The notes under the pieces: generated by a model
What the model saw: the letters and a program-made list of their open reading frames with translations, nothing else
What the model was told of the DNA's origin: nothing
The model's database searches: none
NCBI RefSeq assembly: GCF_000340215.1
Contig: NW_006921547.1
Span: forward strand, 165,886-229,885
Reading direction: 5' to 3'
DNA length: 64,000 nt
Source: Pseudocercospora fijiensis CIRAD86
Taxonomy: Eukaryota > Ascomycota > Dothideomycetes > Mycosphaerellales > Mycosphaerellaceae
Shown: piece after piece, positions 1 through 10,339 of the stretch
Position numbering within the stretch: position 1 is the first letter of the stretch
Layout of the letters: each line of letters begins with the position of its first letter
Position numbers and translations under genes: made by a program

Positions 1-530
1 ATATAGGCTTAGAGTAGCTTTAAGGAGACGAAGCGTTTACGTAGAAGGTAATATAGCTAGCGTATATAGCCGGTATATATCTTTAATATATTTCGAATTC
101 CTAGGACCTAAATAGACTAGTTGCTGTAGTAACCTATCTCGCTTATATACGGACTATTTTAAATTCTCTATTCGCTCTTCTTCTCCTTCTTCCCTTTCCC
201 TATATTCTTAAGGACAAATATACCTTAAGAATTTAGCTTTCTAGGCCTTTCTAAGCTAGCTACCTCCCGCTACTATCCTTTATACGAATCTAACGATAAT
301 CTACTAAAGCGGTTTAATAGAAGACTATTTATTTTAGAAGGCGAGAAGTATAAATGTCTTTTTACGATTATAGGCTTATTAATTTTCTAGGTCCTACCGA
401 TATACCTTTGTTACCTAAACGCGTAGTTAAATATCTTTAGAGGCTAAAGGGCAAGGGTAAAGTAAGCTAAGTATAGGGAGACCGTAGCGAGAACGAGATA
501 TCGGAAGAGTAAGACTCTCCGTAGTATATA

Positions 531-1379
531 CGAAGGAAGGGGGTTCCTCGGAAAATAGTACTAAAAAATAAGAAGGCATTTAGTAGATACGAGGAGGCTA
601 AAAAGAGTAGGCAGACGAAGACTATTATAAAGAAAAGTTATCTTTCTATTATAAAAAAGGGAATAAAGTAGGACTCGACGATAAAGAAGCGGCGCTTTAA
701 ACTAGGTACTATTACTCTTCGCTAGATCCGGCTTTTCTAAAATAAAAGAGGGACCGAGCTTTTAATCCTTAAGACTCCCTTCTAGCGACTCGTCTAAGAA
801 ATTATATTAGATTTTCGGTCTAGTATACGATTTACGGCTAAGGCGATTAGTACTCTTTAGGAAGCTACGGAGGCATTTCTCGTAACCGAGCTTAAGCTTT
901 TAAACCTCCTTACTATCTATACGAAGCGGGTTACTCTTTAAAATAAAGATATATAGCTTCTAGCTAAAATTCGGCGTCGGTTTATAGCGGATTAGTTAGA
1001 AATTATATTTAGTCGTTAGATTAACCTAGGAGGAGGCCTATTTTCGCATCCTTTTACCGGCTATAGGTACCGGCTATATTTCGAATTTTATCTCCGCGCC
1101 GTCCCTAAATCTAAGGTATAAAGTTGAAACCTAGCGCTCTATATTTACCCGGCTATTATAGAGACGAGCTATATTTAGATTAGTTTCTTTATACATCGCG
1201 ACCTAGTAGATAGTAAGCGAAAGGGCGATAGAACGTTTATAATACGTCTCTATTTAGACCTAAAATATAAAGGTCCTAAGGAGCCTAAGTATCCTAACTA
1301 TAAAGAGATTCTTTAGTATTAGCACTTTAATCCTCTATACTATAAGGTAGATAGTAAGCCTACGAAAGAGAAACTTTAA
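531..1379 (+). pseudogene. Histone H3-like gene 1 (copy 1), RIP-damaged, long C-terminal extension
   Basis: One uninterrupted frame (codon starts divisible by 3) reads as a histone H3-like protein when TAG/TAA are taken as Gln. A basic tail contains RRKGVPRK (531-554) and KKSRQTKT (600-623), the latter reminiscent of the canonical ARTKQTARKS start. The fold follows at about 687-1000: KRRFKPGT-like, then PFQRLVREI, STLQEATEAFLV, TIYTKRVTLQNKDIQLL and KIRRRF, matching H3 helices alphaN to alpha3 in order and spacing. Canonical H3 stops soon after KDIQLARRIRGE; here the frame runs on for about 125 codons to a TAA at 1377-1379 that may itself be a former CAA, and could continue into the tandem repeats. 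The start codon is not identifiable; the tail frame extends further upstream. The histone call is from recognised motifs; a role in chromatin of the element is inference. Confidence 0.8.
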
Positions 1380-1385
1380 CGAGAG

Positions 1386-2450
1386 ATTCTCTATAATATA
1401 TAGCGCTATTATATAGCGATAGATACGTGCTAAGTCCGGTAACTTAAAGAAGAATTAAGATAGCGTATTAGCGACCGAGGAGGAGATCGATAGTATACTA
1501 GTAGAGTCGAGGTCTTATAAGCGAAGTACGAGATAATATAGGCTCCTAGTTATTTAGAGTAACGTACTGTATAAATAACTAGGCGTACTACTCTTGTTTA
1601 CTTACGACCTATATCCTAGGATACTCTTCTCGTACTTTTTATACTCTTTTCTAATACCTTACCTATAATCGCTCTACGATAACTAAGTAAATATAAGCTA
1701 TAGGATTTCCGCTCGGTACCCTAGCCTACGAGATACGGCGGAGTTAATTCTCTATAATACGTAGCGCCACTATATAGCGATAGACACGCACTAAGTCCGG
1801 CAACTCGAAGAAGAATTAAGATAGCGACCGAGGAGGAGATCGATAGTATATTAGTAGAGTCGAGGTCTTATAAGCGAAGTACGAGATAATATAGGCTCTT
1901 AGTTACTTAGAGTAACGTACTATATAAATAACTAGGCGTACTACTCTTATTTACTTACGACCTATATCCTAGGATACTCTTCTCGTACTTTTTATACTCT
2001 TTTCTAATACCTTACCTATAATCGCTTCGCGATAACTAAGTAAATATAAGCTATAGGATTTCCGCTCGGTACCTTAGCCTACGAGATACGGCGGAGTTGA
2101 TTCTCTATATACGTAGCGCTATTATATAGCGATAGATACGTACTAAGTCCGGCAACTCGAAGAAGAATTAAGATAGCGACCGAGGAGGAGATTAATAGTA
2201 TATTAGTAGAGTCGAGGTCTTATAAGCGAAGTACGAGATAATATAGGCTCTTAGTCGTATAGAGTAACGTACTATATAAATAACTAGGCGTACTACTCTT
2301 ATTTACTTACGACCTATATCCTAGGATACTCTTCTCGTACTTTTTATACTCTTTTCTAATACCTTACCTATAAGCGCTCCGCGATAACCGAGTAAATATA
2401 AGCTATAGGGTTTCCGCTCGGTACCTTAGCCTCCGAGATAGGGCGGAGTT
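1386..2450. repeat. Three-unit tandem repeat, about 353-361 bp per unit
   Basis: Units start at 1386, 1747 and 2100, each opening with ATTCTCTATA and closing near GGCGGAGTT. The first unit is 361 bp and the second 353 bp, the difference being a short insertion near a CGACCGAGG stretch. The same three units occur in hAT copy 2. Unit 1 continues the open frame of H3-like gene 1, with a coiled-coil-like stretch reading VRQLKEELRQRI. Because 361 and 353 are not multiples of three, later units fall out of that frame. Confidence 0.9.
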
Positions 2451-2978
2451 AAATTTAGAGCGATAGCCGGCACTAGTAGCCGGTATATAGAGACGGTAGT
2501 AGGCCTTTTCCTATTAAATAACTAGCTTGTTTAGTATAGCCTACCTAATATTTCTTATATTTCCTAGTAATAGGCCTAGGTTACTTATAAGATTACTATA
2601 GCTAGTAAGTGAATTACTAAAGAATATCTATACTATAGTAGGATACTATTATTACGCCGGCTATTTATTAAAAGGAGGCTTTCGCCTATTACTATATCGG
2701 CTATATATACGGGCTATATTTTAAAGTTTACTATACCTACCTTTTTAGCCGTACCTGCCTTCTTTCCTTACTCTAATATTACTATAATATAGGCTTACGC
2801 GACGCTTACTCTATTACCTAGCGATACCGCGATACTACCTCTCTCGCTATATTTAACCTTCGTATCGATACCTATACCTCTACGCTCTATATCTACTATC
2901 TCTATAATACCCTCGCTCCGCGCGCGCCTTCGTATACCTTTATAACGTACTTTTTTTCTTAATTCGACGACTTTTATA
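2451..2978. other. Spacer between the two H3-like genes (copy 1)
   Basis: No convincing gene was seen. It holds several GCCGGCTA-type motifs (about 2463, 2652, 2697) and a pyrimidine-rich stretch just upstream of H3-like gene 2 that could be its promoter region, although no specific promoter element can be shown in RIP-mutated DNA. Confidence 0.4.
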
Positions 2979-3852
2979 ATACCGAGTCTACTTAACTAAG
3001 TTACGACGCTTCGTAAGAAGGGACCTACTACTTCTACGGGTCGTAATAAGACTAGAAATAGTAGAACGAGTATATTATATTAATATAAGAAGGCTACTAC
3101 TACTACCGCTAGCTCTAGTACTAGAAAGGGCGTCGCGAGTAAGGCTCTACGTAAGACGATAGCGGGTAAGGCTCTACGTAAGACGACGACTAGCGCTTCT
3201 ACTACTAGTAGTAATAATCGGACGAAGCGTCGATAGCGCCTAGGAAGTAAGTCCTATTTATAGCCGGTAGCGTAGCCGGTATTCTTACTATCTTTTTACT
3301 AATCCTTCTTTAGCCGTAGCCCTCTATAAGATTCGGAAGTATTAGAAGAGTTCTAATCTCCTAATCCGTAAAGCTCCTTTCCGACGACTTATTCGCGAAA
3401 TTACCTAGTATTGTATACTAGACCTTCGCTTCTAAGCCTCCGCGCTAGGCGCCCTTTAAGAGGCTATAGAAGCCTACCTAGTTCGTATCTTCGAATATAT
3501 ATTTCTCTTCTACCTCTTTTCGAACTATACTAATACTATTTTAGCGGTTAACCTTATAGCTATCTACGCGAAGCGTATAACGATTATAGAGAAGGATTTT
3601 AAAGCACTCGATTAGATTCTAAAAGGCTAGAATGTCTATATTCGAGATAGTACTAGGTAGGATAGATATTCTAGTAGGAAGGATATTCGTAGTATTATCT
3701 ATAAGCTTTTCTATATACCAAATAAGCCGCTATTATACGGCGCTATATGCCGCGCTCTAAATACTCTCTAAGTATATATATATAGTATAGTATACTTTAT
3801 TAGCTATACGGAATAGAAGTCTTCGAAAATCCCGATAGTACTAAAGAGTAAA
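2979..3852 (+). pseudogene. Histone H3-like gene 2 (copy 1), three exons, RIP-damaged
   Basis: Exons 2979-3246, 3314-3496 and 3545-3852. The start is ATA at 2979, a plausible RIP product of ATG. A long basic tail contains RKGVASKA followed by two APRK-type modules (now LRKT). Exon 1 ends RPG and exon 2 resumes TVALRKIRKYQKS, so intron 1 (3247-3313, GTAAGT to TTTAG with an ACTAAT branch-like site) splits the invariant H3 motif exactly. Exon 2 continues LLIRKAPFRRLIREI, DLRF, GALQEAIEAYLV. Intron 2 (3497-3544) has a mutated donor (ATATAT for GTATGT) and a CTAATAC branch site. Exon 3 reads NLIAIYAKRITII.KDF, matching NLCAIHAKRVTI.KDI of H3. About 70 extra residues follow. The tail lacks an obvious ARKS motif. 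Confidence 0.85.
3247..3313 (+). other. Intron 1 of H3-like gene 2 (copy 1)
   Basis: 67-bp intron with GTAAGT donor and CTTTAG acceptor. It contains two copies of a TAGCCGGTA-type motif, whereas the equivalent intron of copy 2 is 91 bp and contains four, so the 24-bp difference equals two 12-bp units. Confidence 0.8.
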
Positions 3853-3856
3853 AAGG

Positions 3857-3908
3857 CCGGCTACGCTACCGGCTACGCTACCGGCTACGCTACTAGCTAC
3901 GCTACTAG
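3857..3908. repeat. 12-bp tandem array, unit GCCGGCTACGCT (copy 1)
   Basis: About four units of GCCGGCTACGCT with A/G variation at unit edges, immediately after the H3-like gene 2 frame. The same array lies in copy 2 at about 60313-60361. Single or paired units occur all over the hAT copies. Confidence 0.85.
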
Positions 3909-4032
3909 GTTTTTTAAAGAAATAAAAGAAGACAGATATTCCGGTTAATCTGTAATAGTTTAGATTTTTATAAAAAGAAAATAGGGAAAAATAAAGAAGG
4001 TTAAAGAGCCTAATGCTTATAGTTATAGGCAT

Positions 4033-4560
4033 TATCCCTGTTTTCTAGACTATATTATATATCTGCCTTCGTAACTCTACCTAATACTCCCTCTAAATAT
4101 CCTTATACTCTACCTACTAGAAATTTAACTAGGTACCTAGACCTATAGCTGCCTCTATATCTTTTACTATCTTCTATAGGGTAAAGGACTCCTCTATAGT
4201 AGCCTCTACCTCCTTATATAATACGAAGTTACTACCTGCCCTACCCTTTATATCTACTAAATAATTAAGTATTCTAAGGAACGAACTAGTATTCGGCCTT
4301 AGTATAGCGAGTAACTAGTAGAACGTTGTATAGAGCTGCCTTATAGCTCTTTTATATACTATACCGATACCGAGGGAGGAGCTATCCTAGTACTTAATAT
4401 TAGAGAATAGTTTAGTTAGAAAGTATTAGAACTTCTTAAGGAGGGCTTCTAGGGAAATCGATAAGTTCTACCTAGATCTAGATAATAATATTCTACCGAG
4501 TAGTTAGGGAATTAAATAGCGAGCGAAAGGATAAAATTTATACCTAATAAGTGCAGTTTC
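4033..4560 (-). pseudogene. Unknown hAT-borne gene on the minus strand (copy 1)
   Basis: The minus strand holds one frame of roughly 175 codons interrupted only by RIP-type stops, and the same frame is present in copy 2, where it is described in full. It converges with H3-like gene 2. I do not recognise the product; it reads as a mainly helical, soluble protein. Confidence 0.5.
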
Positions 4561-4855
4561 TAAACTAAACTATAATAGCTTGTATATATATATGCTTTGA
4601 ATTAGTTAGTACCCTTAACTAATTGTCTATAGATTTAGGGTTATATAAGTACCTTCCTGTAACTAAAAATTGCCGGCTACGCTACCGGCTATACTCTCGT
4701 ATCTTATAAAGGGCTTGCTTCGAGTTACGTATATATTCCTAGACTTCTTAGAAACCGATAAATTCTATAGTTCGAACTAGCTACTCCTATAGTTGCTTAG
4801 TAAACTAACCTAAACCAAACTAGATCTTCGGCTTAGCAAACTAAACTAAACTAAC

Positions 4856-4875
4856 CCGAACTACTACGGGGTCTA
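4856..4875 (-). repeat. Right terminal inverted repeat of hAT copy 1
   Basis: The top strand ends CTACTACGGGGTCTA; its reverse complement begins TAGACCCCGTAGTAG, the same terminus found at 24497 and 37676. An inner stretch rich in CTAAACTAAAC/CCAAAC extends the similarity inward by about 60 bp. Confidence 0.9.
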
Positions 4876-4883
4876 CCTTTATA
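4876..4883. other. Presumed right half of 8-bp target duplication, CCTTTATA
   Basis: This is the 8 bp directly after the hAT terminus. The matching left half is outside the window. The other two family members have exact 8-bp duplications at this position. Confidence 0.6.
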
Positions 4884-6310
4884 TAGTAGCTAAGTACGAA
4901 GCCCGATTAATATATATAGTATTAAGTAATTAAGCCGATAGCGATCTACTACTACTTCCTCGTAATAAAGACGATCTAATCCTTACTCCGAAAGTATTAG
5001 TATTAGTAAAAGAGCTATAAAACTACCGCTAAGTATAGAAGAGTTAATTTAAAGACTATTAGATATACGCTATAGAAGTAGAGTTTAATAAGGCACTAAT
5101 AACTAGTACGTTTAAATAGAAAGACATAGAATATATACTAGAGAAACTATATCTACTGCCTTTTATATAGGTATTTAGGTAGAAATGTAATATATAGTAT
5201 AGCTTAGTAGAGGTTAAGGCTAGACTATACGTAAGGGGCGATCTATAGAAGACTATATACTTAGATATATAAACTTCTATACTAGGAGCAAGGGTATGCC
5301 GGGTTTTAATAGCTATTACTAGAGGCTTTAACCTATAAGCGGAATAGATAGATACTATAAATGCCTTCCTAAATACTAGCCTACCTTATATACTATATTT
5401 AGTACTACTAGAATAGTTTAAATAGACGGGAAAGGTACTATAGCTATTATAAGCACTTTATAGTCTTTACGAATTGCTAAGGCTATAGTATAATTACCTT
5501 ACTACTATCCTCGAAAACAAGCTTAGTATATAATTAGTAGATAATATAGACTGCCTATATACCCTAGACAAACAAGTATTTCTATATAGACGATATAGTA
5601 CTATTATATTACCGCTAATATAAGTAGAGAGTAATAGACCTTAAGTAGAATCTTATAAAGGAATATAAGCTTAATAACCTAGGCAATCTCTCTTAGTTTC
5701 TTAGGATTAAAGCTATACGAGACTATAAAGCAAGTCTAGTTATTATAGAAAACATATATTAAGAGGATAGGTTAGCGTTACGGAATTAAGCCTAATACTA
5801 GTAGGCGAGTAGAGGCACTATTACTAACTAGGTACGAGCCCTACGAGAAGACCGGTAAGACAATATACCTAGACTTAGTAGCTATCCTAGCCTACTAGAG
5901 CCGTATAGGTTTATTTAACTTCGTAGTAGTTTAAACTAGGCCGGATATTACTAAAGTAGTATCCCTACTATCTAAGGCTCTATAGAACCTACGACTAGAA
6001 GTAATAGCGGCGGTAGATTAGTATATTAGGTACCTACTAAACACGAAGGACCTATACTTAGAATATGTTACTAATAGACTAGCAATTACCGCTTATTGAA
6101 GCTAAAAACTTTATAAATTCTACAAGGCTTCTAATACCTACTATAGTAACTATAAAGGTACTAGGCAATTATCTAAAGGGTAGGTATTTAGGCTATTTAA
6201 TATACTAGTCGACTAGAGAGTAGTACGATAGTTAACTATTACTAAATCTACGACTAAAGCTAAGCTATTAGCTACCTTATATATAGGATTAGAATTCATC
6301 TAGTAGAAGC
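4884..6310 (+). pseudogene. Copia reverse transcriptase / RNase H remnant
   Basis: The frame reads as Ty1/copia polymerase: EVEFNKALITSTF, LVEVKARLYVRGDLQK, a region matching FDVVNAFL (DTINAFLNT), then a catalytic YIDDIVLL at 5583-5606 after a frame change. RNase H-like text follows (YIRYLL, then LSKGQVFRLFNILVDQ and TKSTTKAKLLA), ending at 6310. The 5' part of the element (gag, integrase) is missing, cut off by hAT copy 1. The 3' end is cut by Gypsy element A; I could not find its continuation after 20034. It would have copied element RNA into DNA in cytoplasmic particles. RIP stops and at least one frameshift make it non-functional. Confidence 0.8.
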
Positions 6311-7013
6311 TATTATAGTAGCTGCTTAGAAAGCATCGACAAGTCCTATAAGCTAGCCGCTATACTATAAAGTAATATCGGATTTAAGTTACCTTAGTAG
6401 TAGGAGCCTCTAGCGAAGTAGGTCGACTAGTTAGCCGCCTACTTAGCTGTATAGCGTAATACTTAGGGGCTCCCGCGGAGGCCGTATATAGTAGAATAAT
6501 ACGTTATACCTTAATATACGAACGATAAGACTATACTAAACTATACGTACGCGTATACGACTAATAGTAAGCGAGATATATAGAGTCGTAAGATAGATCC
6601 GAGTAGTAGGAAAGAGCTAGAAGATAGGGAAGAGCTAGGAGAAATATGTTTACTTAAGAGCGGTTAAACTAGTTCGCGCTCGTGCGCTATATACGATAGC
6701 TAGGAAACGAAGTCGCTACGAGATAGCGGATAAGCGGGATATGCGCGCTCGCGCTCGGCGTATAAGGAAGGACCTAAAAGTAGAGGCTTGCTAAAACGTA
6801 AGTAAGTAAGATATATATACCTACGCTTATACGTCGGACGCGCTAGACGCCCGTAGGGCGGGATACTAAGGAAGGGGCTTTCCCTCTAAGATACCCTTTT
6901 TCCTTTCTTTATAGTTCGTCTTATATAGATAGTAGCTATATTAATTTAGTATTCCCTTTAGTTCTATTTAAAGTTTCGTATATATTCTTACTACTTAGCC
7001 TCTAACCCTTATA
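6311..7013 (+). repeat. 5' LTR of element A
   Basis: 703-bp direct repeat of 19331-20034. It contains the stretch CTCCCGCGGAGGCCGTATATAG and ends AACCCTTATA, the last two bases being a RIP product of CA. Confidence 0.9.
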
Positions 7014-7019
7014 TTACGA

Positions 7020-8610
7020 ACTGCCTTAAAAACGCCTCCGCTATAATAGTTACTCCCGACGAGTAGATTTAAAATATAAGATCTAACGACGTACCCGATT
7101 TTTTAAGCTTAGTATAGAAGTAGATCCCCGCTATATACGAGTAACTAGACTACGCCTATACTACTAACCTAAAACTACTCGCTAACCTACTTAAAGCCTA
7201 TAAAGACGCTACTCGCTTCCTCTCGGACTCTCGTACTAGCCTTAGTACTACTCTTAATAATACGAATACCTCTATTATAGAAAAGGAAGACGAAGTAGGC
7301 CGCCTTTAGTCGTAGCTTGCCTCTACTCGCCTAAGCGCCGCGGCGCCTACCTCGTACCTATTTACGCCTACTTCTAATAAAAGTAAGAAGCTTAGCGATC
7401 TAGAACGCTTTACTAGTAAGCGTAAAGTATACGAATAATTTAAAATATAAGTTAAAATTCGCTTCCTCGCTAACGCTAACTACTACCCGACTAAAGCTTT
7501 AAAGACCGGATTTATATTCTCTCTACTCGGCGGCTCTATCTCCGATTCCTATTATAGCCTATTAGAAAACGTAGAAAACACTACTATAATTAGTATCTAG
7601 AAGGCCCTCGACGCTAGCTTCGGCGACCTAGACTATAAGGAAACTACGTATCTAAACTTAGACAAACTTAAGTAAGTAAATAAGACCTACTAAGAATACT
7701 ACGCTACCTTCTAATACGAGATTAGGTACGTAGAGTACCTACCGGATATCGCGAAGTAGATCTTAGTACGCGGTCGTAGCGAAGAAGGAATATTATACGT
7801 CCGCGATAAGGATACGGAGACTCTAAATATTACCGAACTATACGCCTTACTAATACGTATCGATAATATAACTCGAATCTTTACGAAAATTACTACTAAC
7901 TATAGAGGCGCCCCGACGAACTCTAGCCGCTTTATATTACCGTTTGCTACGCTACCGTCGAAACTATATATACCTTAGACAATAGCTTTAGTACTAGCTC
8001 CCGCTATAGCCCTAATACCGCTAGGCGCCTAGCTTACTACCGAACTAATAGACTTAAGCGCTATCTCGCTCGGTATCCGCCTACGCGCGCCTCTAGTAAA
8101 CGGCAAGCTTTTAAAAGAAAAGAAGTAGCGCTGTCGAACTATATAAGAATATATCTACTACGGAGTAAAAGGATATTTTAGTCGCCTCTATCTATCTCTT
8201 ATCGGCCGGCTAAATACGCTAATAATATAGCGAGTCGCCGCTACGAATATTACGACTCTAGATACGCCTTTACTAGCTAGCGCTACGCTAAACAGCTAGG
8301 GAAAAGCTCAAATCTTATATATAGTCGTTATAAGGTTAATTCGTTCTAAAATTAAGAGTATCTAATACTACCTTCCCTTTCTCTAGCTTAGCTATAGAGA
8401 AAGAGTAAGTTTACTAGCCTTTTATAGTAGAAACGTTAATAGGAAATTAAAAAAAATTATTAAAAACTATAGCTCTTTTTAATAACGGCGTAACCGCCTA
8501 CTCGTTTATAGATTACGACTATACGAGCGAGATCGGCTTAACGTTCTAAGACCTTACGTACGATCGGGAGTTAGGGATATTTAATAGTACGACCGCGGCC
8601 GCCGGTAAGG
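7020..8610 (+). pseudogene. Element A gag-like frame
   Basis: Downstream of the 5' LTR the plus strand carries a gag-type frame broken only by RIP-type stops. A coiled-coil-like start (KEDEVGRLQSQLAS) is followed by a retrotransposon gag segment (KRKVYEQFKIQVKIRF, then YYATFQYEIRYVEYLPDIAKQ). Near 8130-8200 is a degenerate zinc-knuckle-like region reading RCRTI, then VKGYFSRLYPS-like, consistent with CX2CX4HX4C after loss of Cys and His codons. Gag would form the particle and package element RNA. The frame stops where element B inserted at 8618. Confidence 0.65.
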
Positions 8611-8618
8611 TAATCTAG

Positions 8619-8927
8619 TATAAGAACCTAAGCAAGTAAAGTCTCCTATCCTGCCTTAGTAAGCCTATATAACAATTATGTAATGTTATTACGTATAATA
8701 CGATACTGCCCCGCTAGCGCGAAGCCTACTTAGCGTATATACGAGGAAGCTCGGTCGCTTATACGGATATACTCGGTAGCCGGCTCGGTAGATATACTAT
8801 CTATACGGAGCTTAGTTAATAGTAATCGCTCTGCCCTATTCTTAGAAAGGTACGGTTTAGTTCTACTATCTACTACTACGATTAGTAGAGGGTGTTCTAC
8901 ACGTTACTATACATTTATTTTCTTATA
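8619..8927 (+). repeat. 5' LTR of element B
   Basis: 309-bp direct repeat of 15310-15618 with only scattered, mostly RIP-type differences. Confidence 0.9.
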
Positions 8928-8979
8928 GTTCTAAACCGTCTACCCTTCGTAGTAGCCTATAGAACCCTAAAAGATAGAC

Positions 8980-10330
8980 GCAAGCGATCTAAATACGCCG
9001 GGCGCAGAAACTGCGTAAAATAATATATTAGGAGCGCCGGTAGTATTAGAAAACAACGTAGCGATATAATAATATAAAGCCGAATATTAGGCGCGCCGAG
9101 AAGCGACCTACCTACGGCTCGAACGATTCCTAGCTAAGTAAGAAGTACTTAGGCTAGAAGTATAGGCTTAAGAAGCTAAGCGAGAAAATACGCGTTTTCG
9201 TACTCTTAGGGACGTAGGCGATATAATAGCTCCGAGTAGTAGTACCGCCGGCGGAGGTCCTACGATAACCCCTTCCTTAGGCAACGACGATAATAGCGAA
9301 GATAAGATAGAATTAGTAGACGAGTCGATTTAGAGGCCTAAATCTTAGAGAGCTAAATCCCTCTCGTATCGACTACCTCTTTCTAGAAGTACGCTAAGCG
9401 TAGCTAATATACCTAGTATAAGCTACGTAGTCGCTAGTCTTACGGCTATTAAGCCTCGCCTAAAGGAACCTAAGCCCTTTAAAGGCGATACGATTAAGGA
9501 ATCGAGGCGATTCCTTTAAGAACTTTCTATTACCTTTCCGCTATCCGGAGCTACCTATTATATAGACGAAAGTAAGGTGCTTTATAGTATTATATACCTC
9601 GTAGGCGATATATAGAAGCGATAGTATAACGAAAACAGCCTTAAGGACCTATAGAATTATACCTACTAGGACTTTAAAACCTTCTATTAGAACTACGTCG
9701 GAGACCCTAGAAACCGTATACTAGAGGTAACTCTCGAGTATAAGGCAGCCCGTTAGCGTAAGGGACAGTTAGTCTAAAGCTTTACCCTTAAGCTCGTAGT
9801 GCTTAAAGACTAACTTAGCGACTATAGCGAGGAGTATAGGATCCGCTATCTCCTTATTAAACTCTAGCCGGCAATTCGTAGCGCGATTATTAAATACTAT
9901 ATAGTACTAACGACGCGTTACGAACTCGTAGAGCTTACGACGTATATCGAGATCCCTAATAAGCCGTTTAGTAAACGCAAGGATCGCGACTACGATAAAG
10001 CTAGAGGTAGTAAAGGTAAGAAGCGTCGATCTAATAGTTACGCCTATAAGCCGTAGTTAAATCGCGACCGCGGAGTAGGCGGGAAGTACTCGAAGAGCGA
10101 TAACTCGTAAGGTAGGTACGATATTAGTAAGGTCGAATATTATAGCTATCGCTAGAAAGGCTATTATAAGAACGCGTACCCGAACCGCTATCTCTAGAAA
10201 GACGATAACCCTATAGTATATAAGGTCGCCGCTAACGCTAAGGAAAAGAAGAACGAATTAAAGGCTAAGGGAAAAGACAAGGTACCTCCTAAGAGCTAGA
10301 GATAGGTACGGAATCTTAACTAAGTAGCTT
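8980..10330 (+). pseudogene. Element B gag with zinc knuckle
   Basis: The frame reads as a Ty3/Gypsy gag: KPRLKEPKPFKGD (the usual motif at the start of the fungal gag domain), then QNYVGDPRNRILE and a region around YEEYRIRYLLIKLQP. A basic linker KGKKRRSNS leads to a CCHC zinc knuckle seen as YYSYRQKGYYKNAYPNR, where Tyr replaces Cys and His through RIP (TGY to TAY, CAY to TAY). It would encapsidate element RNA. Stops in frame are all TAG/TAA attributable to Gln or Trp. Confidence 0.75.
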
Positions 10331-10339
10331 AATAGTAGC

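Larger units (their letters stand above)
1..4875 (+). mobile_element. hAT-type transposon copy 1, right part only
   Basis: These bases match 56431-61331 almost base for base, so they are the right-hand portion of a second copy of the large hAT element described at 37676-61331; the left part lies before the window. The copy ends with the inverted-repeat terminus reading GGGGTCTA at 4868-4875, followed by CCTTTATA, which should be one half of its 8-bp target duplication. It sits in a Copia polymerase remnant that begins immediately afterwards. Cargo seen here, in order: last codons of the transposase (about 1-52), H3-like gene 1, a three-unit tandem repeat, H3-like gene 2, a 12-bp repeat array and a minus-strand unknown gene. 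It is heavily RIP-mutated. The hAT assignment rests on the transposase in copy 2. Confidence 0.88.

Noticed and set aside
3841..4032. 63-codon minus-strand open frame with repeated SVAG
   Set aside because: The repeat comes from the 12-bp array; the frame conserved between copies is a different one further right.
6306..6310. GAAGC as the 5-bp target duplication of element A
   Set aside because: The sequence after the 3' LTR (ATAAC) does not match, even allowing for RIP changes.
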